Source of the DNA: Prorocentrum cordatum
Taxonomy: Eukaryota > Sar > Dinophyceae > Prorocentrales > Prorocentraceae
Length of the DNA stretch: 64,000 nucleotides
Assembly (NCBI GenBank): GCA_963575745.1
Contig: CAUYUJ010003642.1
Coordinates: 1 to 64,000, forward strand
Direction: 5' to 3'
The notes below the pieces were generated by a model that did not search any database, was not told the DNA's origin, and worked only from the letters and a program-made list of their open reading frames with translations. The position numbers and the translations under genes are program-made. Shown in pieces: positions 9,490-20,775 of this stretch. The stretch's first letter is position 1. Every line of letters begins with the position of its first letter.

Positions 9490-12400
9490 CCGTGCACGCT
9501 CGAGGAGTGGCGCGAGGAAATGGACGATGACGGGCAGGTGGTGCACGCGAGCCCGGAAGGCCAGCGTTTCCCGGATATTCTGACGGCCTACGAGCACGAC
9601 GTCGCGACCAAAGCGGCGCGCGACGCCCGCGACCATCGCCGGGCGGCGTCGCTCCTGGCGAAGCTCATGCAGGACATGGGCAGCGAGAGCGAGGAGGCCC
9701 CGAGGACGGCGGACGGCTTCCGCATCGTGAGGACCACGAGCACCCTGGACGACTGGCTACACCGCGGCGGTGACCCAGTCCTCAAGCACATGAGTTTGCA
9801 GGTGTATGCCATGTGGGTCTACCGCTGCGAGAAGCCCGACGGCCTGTGGAGAGACAAGGCCCGCGCGCGGCACCTGGACTTCGACTTCGCGCCGCACTAC
9901 GCGCTGCACGCGACCCGCAAACAGCGCTTGGCCCCCGAGCTCCGCGCGCCGCTCTTCGAGGGCTTCACCATGCCGACGATAAACAAGGATTGCGAGACAG
10001 CCTGCCTGTACATGCAGTTGCTCCTGAGGCCGTTGGAGGTGGGGAACTCGGAGACGCCGGAGGACGAGCGCACGCTGCAGGCTTTCGCGCCCCTGATGGA
10101 GGCCCCCGACGCGCCCCGCGACATGAATGTGCGCGGGTCAACCTGTTTCACGCGAGCCTGGGCGCACTACGAGGCCCAGGCGGACGAGGAGGCCCGCGTC
10201 GCCGCGGCCCGTCTCCTCGCGCGGCACGAGTGGCCCTCGATCTGGGAGACGCAGGAGGCGCAGGAGGAATTCTTCGCGCTGCACCAGGCGCGGGCGGAGG
10301 GCAAGGGCGAGGAGGGCGACTCGCTGGACCCCGCCCACTGCCCCGACAGAGGGAAACCCAGGGCGACGGTGCACCAGTACGTCTCCATGATAGCCATGCA
10401 GGTGGCGCCAAACCTCGAGGGGATTGCCCTGGCGCGCGAGGAGAAGAAACCTCGGCAGTACCAGAGCGACGCGGCCGTGCAGAGCGCGCACCTCAAGGTG
10501 ACCACCGGTGGAGGCACCGGTCATGACGAGGGCGCCGAGGCGGGCGAGGGCGTGGAGCACCCGGGCGCGCCTCCCAGGGCGGTCGGAGCGCACTTCCAGC
10601 CGGTCCCGACGTGGGGCATCGACGGGGGGCAGGACATGGCGGACGTGCTGAACTTCGCGCACCGCAAGCGCCCCACGAAGTTGGCCAAGGAGCTCCTCGC
10701 GCCCCCGCGCATGTCCGAGGCGGCCCGCGAGGGCGCGGGCGCGCCCGAGCCGACGGAGGCCGCGACCGCACCCGCGCCCGCGGCCGGGCACCGACCGCCG
10801 GTGACCGCAGCGCGCGAGGAGAGACACGCCTGGGGGAACATGCATGACGAACGCCTCCAGGGCAATCGCGACGAGGATGACGCGGGCGATGACGACGGCG
10901 AGGGCGAGAGCGCTGGCGGCCTGGGCACCGACCCCGCTGCGGCCAGTTTTGCCCGCAGCGCGTGCTCAACGCCCAGCGCGTGCATCGCCGCCCTGGTCGC
11001 CGGGTTACCGGAGAACGAGAGACTCGCGCGGGGCCAGACGCTCTTCGTCGCAAAGTTCGCCAAGGCCTGCGACGACGCCTGGGAGGACGACGTGCAGAAG
11101 ACGCCCTGGAACGAGAGAAAAGTGACGCACTTGCTCCTGCTGGGCCAGGGCGGCCCGGGGAAGACGCACGCGGTGCAGAAGATCGTCTTCCCCGTGGTGG
11201 AGTATTTGTGGCCCCCGTCGTCGACGGACAAGGGCGCCATGATGGTCGTGGCCTTCTCGAACGCGCAGGCGAAGAACATCTCCACGGAGACTGTGGAGGT
11301 TAGAACGCTGCACAACGCCTGTGCCCTGCAAGTCCAGAAGTACATCAACGCGAAGATGAGACCGGGGGGCATGCAGAAGAGGTTGAAATGGCTGTGGGAG
11401 CACGTCCGCGTTCTGGTCATCGAGGAGGTCAGCATGGTGGCGGCAGCTCTGCACAACGCGCTGGACCTTCGCGCCTGCCACGGACGCAGCGACGCGCACG
11501 ACGTGCAGGAGTCCACCTACAAGCGGCCGCACCACCACTTCGGACGCGCCCCCATCGTGCCGTGCCTCGGCGATTTCCTGCAGCTGAAGCCCACTGGCAG
11601 CATCGGGCTCCTGACGGACGTGAACGAGCGCCTGGACGACGGAAAAGGGTCGCACAAGTACGCGGAGCCGCCGACGGTGGAGATCCAGCACGCCATCAGG
11701 GTCTTCTCTCAGATCCCCTGCGTCTTCGAGCTGAAGGGCACAAAGCGCTTCAAGCCGGGGGGCCCTCTGATCGCGCTCTTGGGCTGCATGCGCGAGGGCA
11801 AGCGCTTCCCACCAGGTCTGGTCTGCGTGGGAGAAGACGTTGGCCTCGGACAACCACGGCGTCCTGGACCCACGGCACCAGCACGAGAATCTTCCGCTCG
11901 GCTACGGCATGGGCATCTACTGGGAGACGCTGGCGAGGTGGATCAACACGCGCGCTCGTCGCGACGCGCGGCGCCTCGGCGCCCCCCTCGTTTTCCTGCA
12001 GGCCGTAGACGAGTGCGGCACGATTCAAGGCGACCCAGACGCAGGCCGGCGCCTCCTGGACGTCCCGAACATGCACAAGACGGGAGACATCCACGGCGTC
12101 TTACCGGCACGTCGGCGTGGAGGTCCGGTTCACGGCCGCGCAGGAGGAGCCGAACAAGAAATTGAGGCTCGTGCAGGGGCAGCGGACCACCATGGTGTTC
12201 TTCGAATTTCACGCAAACGACGAGCGGGACTACGAGGAGTGCGCGCCGGGCCAGCTCTTCTGCCCCCGCTTCCTACCGCAGGGAATCGGGCTGCAGGTGC
12301 ACGGCTTCCAGGAGTCCCCGATCTACAAGGAGGTCGCCGAGGTGCTGCTGCAGGGCGCCGATGGCGCTGCCGACGACGGCGAGGCGGAAGCGCGGGCGAG

Positions 12401-12818
12401 GAGCTTGCTCATGTTCAGGCCCAGCGAGCAGGAACTCACGTGGCCAAAGCTCGGGAACGCACACTGTGCGCCGCTCGGGGTTCACACCCTGACGCATGCG
12501 TCCTACCTGACCTCCACGCTGTCGCAGGGCCAGACGCTGCGCAAGGGCGTCACCATCGACTGCGCCAGGGATGAGGACGCTGGCCGCACGGGCATGTCGG
12601 AAGAGATGTGGTGGCTGCACCTCTACGTCATGTTCTCCCGCGCCACGCGCATGCGGAACATGCTGATCCTGCGGCCGCCCGCGCGAGAGTTCCTGGAGCG
12701 CGGGCCGCCGGCGTCGCTGCGGAAGGCGCCCCAGGGGCTCGACAAGAGAGCGGTGGATTCCAGGGCTGAGGCGGAGCAGCTCGCGGCAGAGCTGGGCTTT
12801 GTGCTGCTGCCCGCCTGA
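9490..12818 (+). pseudogene. PIF1-like SF1B DNA helicase, possibly Helitron-derived, two frameshifts
   Basis: An ATP-dependent 5'-3' helicase of the PIF1/RecD superfamily is readable across three frames. The first part (ATG at 9520, but open back to the satellite junction at about 9490, so probably 5'-truncated) holds a ~500-residue N-terminal region. Then come Walker A GQGGPGKT (near 11145), an EE-type motif II VLVIEEVSM (near 11413) and motif III CLGDFLQLKP (near 11565). Reading moves +1 near 11810, where WSAWEKTLASDN follows, and +1 again near 12105, where VGVEVRFTA follows. The last part holds the motif V/VI region GQTLRKGVTI and LYVMFSRATRM and stops at 12816-12818. The N-terminal half resembles what accompanies Helitron-type helicases in dinoflagellates, but no Rep domain is present. 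The shifts could be mutations or sequencing errors. Confidence 0.85.
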
Positions 12819-13040
12819 GCGCCGCGGCGCGCGCCTAGAGGCCCGCGGGGTTGTCCCAACGGCTGGCTCCCGCGCCCCTGCGGCCTGCGAGGTTGCCCCA
12901 ACGGCCTGGCCCGAAGGGTTGCCCCGACGGCTTCGCGATCTAGCCGTCGGCAAACGCGCGCGTGCTGGCCGACGCGGCGACGGCGCCGAGGAAAATCGAG
13001 TTGTTCGCCGCGACCAGGGGGAACGGCGCGCGCACGTGGA
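12819..13040 (+). repeat. Helicase 3' flank, duplicate 2, with hairpin
   Basis: The counterpart of 7804-8028. The hairpin is longer here: TTGCCCCGACGGC (12919-12931) against GCCGTCGGCAA (12943-12953). Homology to the first duplicate ends near 13040. Confidence 0.8.
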
Positions 13041-13264
13041 GGCGCGCGGGGGCATGTCGTGGGGCGGGGCTGCTAAACACTATGAAGGATCAGGTTTAGA
13101 TAGAGGGGTGGACGCCACGGTCCCGCGGGTGTTTTTGAGGAAGATTGAAGGAGGCGGCTCGTTTGCCCGCGTGCCCGACGGATGCCGCGGCCCGCGCGCA
13201 CTGGTCGGTCGCCGCCGCCACGGTTCGAGTAGGGGGGTCGACTGCAGTCGGCCTCGATTTGACT
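13041..13264. other. Unassigned spacer
   Basis: I see no gene or repeat in this GC-rich stretch, which separates the duplicated helicase unit from the foldback cluster. Confidence 0.4.
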
Positions 13265-13433
13265 ACCTACCAGACCACCCCAACCCAACCCGAAGGCCCG
13301 AACTTGACCCGAATTTCGGGTTGAGGGGGGGTACGGTTTCCATGTGTTTTTTTCAGCGTTCCCCGACCCCCCCCCCACTGGAAATGGAGGGCAAATTGAG
13401 GCCTTCGGGTTGGGTTGGGGTGGTTTGGTAGGT
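13265..13433. repeat. Inverted repeat, 33-bp arms
   Basis: The left arm 13265-13297 and the right arm 13401-13433 are reverse complements with one mismatch (core ACCCCAACCCAACCCGAAGG against CCTTCGGGTTGGGTTGGGGT). Weaker complementarity extends inward and outward. The ~100-bp loop has C-runs. It could be a foldback element or a MITE-like remnant. Confidence 0.85.
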
Positions 13434-13450
13434 GGTGATGATTGGAGGAA

Positions 13451-13602
13451 AGAGAACTATGCACATACACCGATTCTGGCCGGGCCCCATCCTGAGCCCA
13501 GGATCGGCGCATACGCCCTCTTACCTGGGCCAGGGAGGTAGATGCACCGATCCTGGGTCGAAGATGGGCGTTGTCAGGATCGGTGCATATGCATAGTTCT
13601 CT
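13451..13602. repeat. Nested inverted repeat
   Basis: The outer arms 13451-13474 and 13579-13602 (AGAGAACTATGCA... against ...TGCATAGTTCTCT) pair with two mismatches. Inner arms 13497-13512 and 13542-13557 (CCCAGGATCGGCGCAT against ATGCACCGATCCTGGG) pair with one mismatch. The whole 152-bp unit can fold into one long stem and lies only 18 bp from the previous foldback. Confidence 0.85.
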
Positions 13603-14282
13603 TCGCTCGATTGATTGGAGAGGACACGCGAGAGGACACATGACCCTTCTGAGGGCCACATCGCCATAGCAGTGTAAGAAGGCACGCGTCGCGAGGCACA
13701 AGGCACAAGGGGTACCCTTCGGCTGGCAGGGGCGACCTGCTAATACGGGCCGACTCTGAAGAATTGATTTGCCCCAGAATTGATTTCCCTCGTCGAGTCC
13801 ACAAGCAATGCGCAGAATGTTCGCAGGCCCACGAATGGTCGGCGCATTTCTGCTGAAGAGTCCACGTGGGTATCAAGTTTGGGGTATAATCGATCCCCCA
13901 ATTGAGCGGTGGAGCAGCAGTCCCGGCATTCCTATGCGGTTGAGGCCAGTCCACAAGGAACCTTCCACAAGAAACCCAACCCTGAGACCCCAGGACGTCC
14001 ATTGATTTCTGGTGTGGGCACGTCACGCTTGCCACAACACAATCACAGAAACCCAAGAAACACAGGGCACCCTAGATGCAAGCAGGGTGTTTTTTGACGC
14101 ATGGTTTTCCACTGTGTAAGCCCCACGCAATGGTCTTGCCAAAGCATAATCTTCTGATAGCAGCAACAATATTCTCGGAGCATGGAGCCGATGTGTAGCA
14201 CAAAAAAACATGTCACGCACACCACAAGCGGATCTAAGAACATGAGGTGATTTGGTGGGCCGATGAGCAAACCAAGACGCTT
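13603..14282. other. Sequence of ordinary composition, no recognised gene
   Basis: A minus-strand frame is open for about 160 codons (13574-14056) with a non-repetitive composition, but I recognise no domain, and part of it overlaps the foldback. I do not call a gene. Confidence 0.35.
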
Positions 14283-14490
14283 CGCCACTGCTTGACACCG
14301 CCCGTCGTCGGTCGTCGATCGTCGGTCGTCGGTCGTCGGTGCGTCGTTTGCCGTCGTCGTCGGTGGTCGTCGCCGCCGTCCGTCGGCCGCCGTTGGTCCC
14401 GGTGGGACATCGGTCGTCGTCGCCGCCGGTCGTTCGTCGCCGGCTGTCGGGCGTCGTCGTCGGCCGTCGGTTTCGACGGCGCGCACCAGG
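14283..14490 (+). repeat. Degenerate (CGTCGTCGG)n array
   Basis: GTCGTCGGTCGTCG-type words with irregular spacing. The same family appears at 15305-15420. Arg/Asp/Thr-rich open frames on minus result from it. Confidence 0.75.
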
Positions 14491-14587
14491 GGGTAGGGGG
14501 AGGGGGAAAGGCTTCCTAGACGGAGACTGCTGCTCAGAGGGCGCCAGCCTTACATCTTTGGACGCCCGAAATGGGTACGGAAACAAT

Positions 14588-14738
14588 GGGCACAATGCCC
14601 AACAACAAATGCTGTCCCAAACCAGCAGCGGCCGCTGTTCGGCGGGCGGCCCCCTGTCTCGAATGGACACAGGCTGCGGCGGCGTGGACAGCGAATCCTG
14701 CTCAAGATGAGCAGGATCCGCTGTTGGGCATTGTACCC
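14588..14738. repeat. Inverted repeat with internal hairpin
   Basis: GGGCACAATGCCCAAC (14588-14603) pairs with GTTGGGCATTGTACCC (14723-14738) with one mismatch. Inside, ATCCTGCTCA (14695-14704) and TGAGCAGGAT (14708-14717) form a perfect 10-bp stem with a 3-base loop. Confidence 0.85.
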
Positions 14739-15534
14739 ATTCGCTCCGTGTCCATCTCGTCCGTGCAGATGCATCCGCGGCCCAGCGGGGGGGCCAGGGA
14801 CGTAATGGAATAAGAAGAGGCGCCATGAAATCAGAGGAAAACTCATGGCCCCCGCCATGATGTCCCCCCCCCCCTAGTCATCACCCCCTCTTTGCCCCTC
14901 CCGAATCTGCAGAGAAGGCCCGCGCCTTCCCAAGAAGCCGGGGTGCCTCGAAGGCGGCAGGGGGGGGGGGGGGGGCGAGCACAGCAGCTGCAGGCCCGCC
15001 CGGCGCGCCGAGGCCGACGCCGCCTGCCACTGCCTGCTGTTGCCCCTCCCCCCCCCTGCGGCCCTATCCAGGGGGCCCAAGAATCGACACCACCACCACC
15101 ACCTTCCTGCCCCCCTCCCCCTCGCTGGAGAGGGAGGTGGGATCGGCGTGGTGGTGGTCTAATTAGCTTCCCTGGGCCCCCATAGCCATCTCCCAGGGGT
15201 CCGTCTCGTCTGGGGCCCTGGAGGACGGGGCCCCGAAGGCAGGGTCGGGGCCCGGAGGCCGAGGGGCTTCCAAAGATGGAAATCCAGCCAACCCGGGACC
15301 CCTTCCTCCCCTTGCGGCCGTCGGGCGCCGTCGTCGGCCGTCGTTCGCCGTCCGTGGGCGATCGTCGCACCTCGTGCGGCGCCCGACGCCGTCGGTCGCG
15401 GTCGTCGGTCGTCGCGGGGGCTCGGGCTGCCGGGCCAGGAGGCGAGGGAGCAGAGGGGCCCCAAGGGGTGGGTGGGCCTCCAGCGCAGCATTCCGCTTGG
15501 TGGTGAGCTGGGTGTTGTTCTCCTGGGGCGCCGG
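14739..15534. other. GC-rich sequence with CGTCG repeats, no gene
   Basis: There are short poly-C/poly-G runs near 14865 and 14960, and a second degenerate CGTCGTCGG patch at 15305-15420. I recognise no protein on either strand. Confidence 0.45.
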
Positions 15535-15660
15535 CCTCCTCCTCCTCGTCCTCCTCCTCCTCCTCCTCTTCCTCCTCCTCCTGCGCCGCCGCCTCCTCCC
15601 TCCCTCCTCCCACGCCTCCTCCAGCTCCTCCTCCTCCTCCTCCTCCTCCTCCTCCTCGCA
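15535..15660 (+). repeat. (CCT)n tract
   Basis: CCT/CTCCTC repeats on plus, the same sense as the other tracts to its left and right. Confidence 0.9.
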
Positions 15661-15887
15661 CCGGGCAAAAGACAAGGGAGCGTGGACGTTGATGCAGGTG
15701 TGTGCCATGCTTGGGGTAGCATGCGAGTCGAAGAAAACGCAATGTTTCGTTGCATGGAAAGGCATGTGCGGCGGCGCCCGCTGGTTGGAACAAGGCACTG
15801 GAATCCATGGGCTACGGAGCCAGATGGGCGACTCCCTCCGCGGAGCATCGCCGCGATCATGCTTTACGCTGGCATTCAGAAAAAAAA
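15661..15887. other. Unassigned sequence before composite element copy 2
   Basis: Composition is ordinary and two plus frames are open, but the frames run on into the minisatellite. A run of nine A immediately precedes the element head at 15888. Confidence 0.4.
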
Positions 15888-17449
15888 ACATGATGGACCC
15901 ACGAACCCGGAAAGGGATATAGACATGTGGAGCATGGACACGTTTTCACGATACCCAACTGGGCAACACCTCACGAAACATCCCACGAGACACTTCACGA
16001 AACATCCCACGAGACACCTCACGAAACATTCCACGAGACACCTCACGAAACATTCCACGAGACACCCCGCGAAACATTCCACGAGACACCCCACGAAACA
16101 TTCCACGACGACAGGCAACCACTCAACCAAGGCGGTGTGGTCGTGCTGGGGAGTGGTCGTGCTGGGGTGTGGTCGTGCTGGGGGGTGGTCGTGCTGGGGG
16201 GTGGTCGTGCTGGGGGGGTGGTCGTGCTGGGGGTGGTCGTGCTGGGGCGTGGTCGTGCTGGGGCGTGGTCGTGCTGGGGCGTGGTCGTGCTGGGGCGTGG
16301 TCGTGCTGGGGCGTGGTGCTGTGGTCGTGCTGGGGCGTGGTCGTGCTGGGGTGTGGTCGTGCTGTGGTGAGGTCGTGCTGGGGTGTGGTCGTGCTGGGGT
16401 GTGGTCTTGCTGGGGTGGGGTCGTGCTGGGGTGGGGTCCTGCTGGGGTGTGGTCGTGCTGGGGTGTGGTCGTGCTGGGGTGTGCTGGGGTCGTGCTGGGG
16501 TGTGGTCGTGCTGGGGTGTGGTCGTGCTGGGGTGTGGTCGTGCTGGGGCGTGGTCGTGCTGGGGTGGGGTCGTGCTGGGGTGGGGTCGTGCTGGCGTGCT
16601 GGTGTGGTCGTGCTGGGGTGGTCCGCACCATGTGATTTATCGTCGGTGGTGCTGGGGTGTGGTCGTGCTGGTCGTGCTGGGGTGTGGTCGTGCTGGGGTG
16701 TGGTCGTGCTGGGGGGTGGTCGTGCTGGGGCGTGGTCGTGCTGGGGGTGGTCGTGCTGGGGCGTGGTCGTGCTGGGGCGTGGTCGTGCTGGGGCGTGGTC
16801 GTGCTGGGGTGTGGTCGTGCTGTGGTGAGGTCGTGCTGGGGTGTGGTCGTGCTGGGGTGTGGTCTTGCTGGGGCGTGCTCGTGCTGCGGTCGGGTCGTGC
16901 TGGGGTGTGGTCGTGCTGGGGTATGGTCGTGCTGGGGTGGGGTCGTGCTGGGGTGGGGTCGTGCTGGGGTCTGGTCGTGCTGGGGTGTGGTCGTGCTGGG
17001 GTATGGTCGTGCTAGGGTGGGGTCGTGCATTTCGCTCGAGACATCCTGCCAAAATTCCAGGAAATCGTACAAAAACAAACGAATTAGTCGAGACATCATC
17101 GAAATTCCTTCGCGCGGGGCGCTTTTCCGCGTCGCGGTCGGCTCTGCAAAACCAGCGTTTCGCTTGAGACATCCTCAGCAAATTCTGAAAACAAGCGTTT
17201 CGCTCGAGACATCCCCAACTCTGCAAAACAAGCGTTTCGCTCGAGACATCCTCACCATTTTCTGAAAAACAAGCGTTTCGCTCGAGACATCCTCAAATTT
17301 TAATTCGCCGGCAATTCGCCGGCCTCCTTCGACCTCGTTATTTATCAGGGAAAAAATTCGCCGGCAATTCGCCGGCCTCCTTCAAGCAGGCACCGGGGGA
17401 CATGTTTACATACTAAAAGAGAACCCTGGGCCAAAGCCCTTTCCGGGAA
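15888..17449 (+). repeat. Composite element copy 2
   Basis: Head (15888-15975), about five 24-bp units (to about 16107), G-rich minisatellite (about 16134-17028) and tail (about 17029-17449). The tail has at least four CAAGCGTTTCGCTCGAGACA words and ends with the GGGC-CAAA-GCCC hairpin (17428-17439). Within the tail, 17048-17071 repeats the first 23 bases of the window, showing that copy 1 begins inside related sequence. Confidence 0.9.
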
Positions 17450-17625
17450 AAAAAACAATGTTTCTAAAAATTCGGTGCAGCAAATCAGGGCGAGGAGGTG
17501 TGTCGAAGTAGCGTTCTGTCCACGAATCGCAATGTCTTCCAGCAGTGGCAACGAAGGCGGGCTGACCACGAATTGTCTCCTGGAACGGCTTTCCTCTCGG
17601 AGGCCTCCTGAGGGGACCGGACGGT
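17450..17625. other. Unassigned sequence
   Basis: Non-repetitive. Short open frames exist on minus, and I recognise none of them. Confidence 0.35.
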
Positions 17626-18437
17626 GGTGCCACAACAGCGCGTCATGACATTCATCATCCAGACGAAAGTCCTGCTATGATACGCGACCCAATACACATG
17701 CGAAGGGCCAACCTTCCATGGACCAGTGCTGGATTAGGACGCCATTGCGCACATCTTTGGAGCACCAGGCGCACCACCGTGTCATGACATCAGTGGGCCA
17801 CACCAGCGCGTCAGGACAAACATCATCATGAGGATGTTCCTGCGACAACACATGCGTGGATGCACATGCGGACGGCCAGTGTCCCATGTGTACCCATCGC
17901 TCTGCCACACCAGCGCGTCATTGCAATCATAATCGTGATGATATCCCTGCTACGACAACACACGCATAACGTGCAATCGTTCGGTCTGGGGCGCTCTCAC
18001 GTCGCCAGCGTGCGTCGATACCTCTTGCTTTGGGCAGAGGCCAATGGGGTCGAACGCTTGATGGGGGAAGACAGCGCTTGTAGTTCAGGCGACGTGCTGC
18101 TCGAGCCACGAAACGAAGTGTTTTCTCGCCGCGGCATCGAAAAGGACGTGTCCACGAAATCGCCCTCATAATGGCTTCCCGTCAAACGGGCTTTTCAGGG
18201 AACCGAGCGGTCTTGCACAATTTTGGGGATCGGTGCAGAATGGAGACTCCATGGCGCATACTTTCGGCAGCCCAGTGTGTCATGAGATCGGTGTGCCACA
18301 CCAGAGCGCATCATGGCAGCCATCATCATGACGATGGTCATGCGATGATACACGAAGGAATCCACATGCGAAGGCCAGCCTGCCATGACACCGGTGTGCC
18401 ACACCAGCGTGTCATGACACTCATCATCATGTTGGGG

Positions 18438-18510
<73 letters not shown>

Positions 18511-18640
18511 TTCTGCGACGAAGCATGACTGGATTCACGTGCGGAGCTCCAGCGTTCCATGTGTATTATCGCTCTGCCACACTCGCGACAGGATGTTCGT
18601 CATTCAAAACGATGCCTTGCTTCGACGACACGCGCAGAAA
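17626..18640 (+). repeat. Degenerate ~120-bp repeats with internal (ATG)n expansion
   Basis: The ordered phrases TGCCACACCAGCGCGTCATG, CATCATCATGA, CTGCGACAACACA, TCCACATGCGAAGGCCAGC and CCATGTGTA recur near 17629, 17775, 17905, 18290, 18398 and 18575. At 18438-18508 the CATCATCATG box has expanded into about 20 GAT triplets inside one unit. No gene is supported. Confidence 0.7.
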
Positions 18641-18736
18641 ATGCAATGGAGACGTCCGGGGCGCATAAGACGGCAGCGTCAATGGATTTCTTTTTGCCTT
18701 GGGCAGACGCCAAGCGGGCCAAGCAGGTGGCGCACC

Positions 18737-19480
18737 TCCTCCTCCTCCTCCTCCTCCTCCTCCGCCTCCTCCTGCCACTCCTTCTCCCTCTCCTCCTCCT
18801 GTTCCTCCTCCTCCTCCTGCTCCTCCTCGTCCTCGTCCTCCTCCTCCTCCTCCTCCAAATCCTTCTCCTCCTTCTCCTCCTCCTCCTCCTCCTCCTCCTC
18901 CTCCTCCTGCTCCTCCCCCCCTTCTCCTCCTCCCCCCCTCATCCTGCCCCTCCTCCACCTCCTCCTCCTCCTTCTCCTCCGCGTTCTACTCCTCATCCTC
19001 CCTTTCCTCCTCCACCTCCTCCTCCTCCATCGCGTCCTCCTCGTCCTCCTTGGCGTCCTCCTCCTCCTCCCCCGCGTCCTCCTCGTCCTCCTTCTCCTCC
19101 TCCTCCTCCTCCACCTCCTTCTCCTCCTCCTCCATCTCACCCTCCATCTCACCCTCCTCCTCCTCCTCCTCCTCCTCCTCCTCAGCCTTCGCGTCCTCCT
19201 CTCCCCCTCCGCTTCCGCATCCTCCTCCTTTTCCTCCCCCGCAACCTCCTCCTCCTCCTTCTCCTCCTCCTCCTCCGCGTCCTCTTCCTCCTCCTCCTCC
19301 TCCTCCTCCTCCTCCGCGTCCCACTCCTCCTCCTCCTCCTCCTCCTCCTCCTCCTCCTCCATCTCCGCGTTCTCCTCCGCGTCGTCCTCCTTCTCCTCCG
19401 CCTCCTTCCCCTCCTCCTCCTCCTCCTCCGCCTTCGCGTCCTCTGGTTCCCCCCTCTCCTCCTCATCCTCCTCATCCCTC
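18737..19480 (+). repeat. (CCT)n tract with GCG interruptions
   Basis: About 740 bp of CCT repeats on plus broken by CCGCGTCCTCC and CTCACCCTCCAT blocks. All six frames are largely open for that reason. Confidence 0.95.
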
Positions 19481-19920
19481 TGCTTTCCTTTGTCCGTCCT
19501 CTTCCTCAGCGTCTACCTAATGTCATCCCTCATCGTCGCCCCGCAGGGCGTGCGGCGAGACTGCGAAGGCTGTCCTGCAAGCGTTGCCGAAGATGTCCGT
19601 TTTCTCTTCCTCCTCCTCCTCCTCTTCTTCTTCTTCCTCTTCCTCCTTCTCCTCCTCCGCCTCCTCTTCTTCCCCCCTCCTCATCGAGCGAGAGAGGAAG
19701 AAAACAGAAGGGCGCACCAGCTCGGGGGTGCAACAGCCCGAGTCGGCGCTAAACCCTGGTCAACCAGCGCCGCGTGGCCACTTGGTAGCTCCTCGGCTCC
19801 GCGTGGCTCCTGATCCTGGGTCGGCCAGGGGGCACCACGGGAGACTGGCCGACCCCCGTTACGGCTGACGCCCTCTGCTGCCTCCCTCCAATCGGCGGCG
19901 AGCGAGGGGGGGAAGTGAGA
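19481..19920. other. Spacer with short CTT/CCT patch
   Basis: 19600-19680 is CTT/CCT repeat. 19700-19900 is ordinary GC-rich sequence in which I see no gene. Confidence 0.4.
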
Positions 19921-20066
19921 ATGAGAAGGCCTTCTCAGAAGGCTCGGAAGTCCCCCGGCCTCCTGAGAAGTTGTCAAAGCCTTCCCCGAAGGCAGAAAAC
20001 CACTTCTCAGAAGGCACGAGGGCTTCTGAGAAGTCCCGCCGCCTTCTGAGAAGGCCTTCTCCTTCT
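19921..20066. repeat. Clustered palindromes of GCCTTCTCAGAAGGC type
   Basis: CCTTCTCAGAAGG, CTTCTGAGAAG, CCTTCCCCGAAGG and AGGCCTTCTC recur eight or more times in 145 bp. Each can pair with itself or with its neighbours, so the stretch can form many alternative stems. Confidence 0.8.
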
Positions 20067-20640
20067 CATTTCCCTCCTCGCTCGCCACCGAACCAAGCCA
20101 TCACTCACACCTCGGGCGGCCGCTCGGGACGATGCTGGCATCCCCAGTGGAGCCTGCTTTCAATGCTCCGCGATGACGAGCGAGCGCGATCGGGGGAGGG
20201 GGGGAGGGGGGGCTCGTCCCCCCCCCCCCGATCGCACCACGGCGAGGGACCGCGAGAGATCTTAGGAACTCCTCTCAGAACCCATCGGGAATCTCTGCAA
20301 CAAGCCCCAAGAGGAGGGCCCCAAGAGACCCCCAGGAAGCCCCAGGAGGCCCCCACGAGGCTCCCAAGCTGCCCCCAAGACCTTCCCTCTCGGAACCCAT
20401 CGGGAACCTCTGCCACTGTGGGCAACACAGCGCAACGTGATCCGGGCGGGGGGGGGGCAGGGGGTCGAGGGCCGATCGCGGCCGCCGTCGCCCGGACCTG
20501 TGAAAGGACAGGCTCCCGGAGCCCCGAGGAGCCTCCGGGAGGCCCCACGAGGCCCCCAAAAGAGGCCCAAGAGGGGCTCTCAAAACCCCCCGGAGGCCCG
20601 GCCCCTTAAGAGGCCTCAACCGTGCTGCCGGGAGGCCCCC
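20067..20640 (+). repeat. Degenerate CCCAAGAGG / GGAGGCCCC repeats
   Basis: From about 20260 the sequence is built of CCCAAGAGG, CCCAGGAGGCCCC and CACGAGGC words. CAGAACCCATCGGGAATCTC (20277) has a near copy at 20394. The same vocabulary occurs at 3715-3815 and 26730-27060. No gene is recognised. Confidence 0.6.
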
Positions 20641-20654
20641 GAGAGACCTACCAG

Positions 20655-20700
20655 GAGCCTCCTCCTCCTCCTCCTCCTCCTCCTCCTCCTCCTCCTCCTC

Positions 20701-20731
<31 letters not shown>

Positions 20732-20775
20732 TCCTCCTCCTCCTCCTCCTCCTCCTCCTCCTCCTCCTCCTTCCC
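20655..20775 (+). repeat. (CCT)n tract
   Basis: An almost pure CCT run of about 120 bp with one C-rich interruption near 20725. Confidence 0.95.

Noticed and set aside
9588-11853. Minus-strand ORFs of 85-330 codons across the helicase.
   Set aside because: The plus strand has the ordered SF1B helicase motifs; the minus frames follow from high GC at third positions.
13574-14056. Minus-strand 160-codon ORF as a gene.
   Set aside because: Its C-terminal end lies within the foldback repeat and no domain or repeat supports coding.
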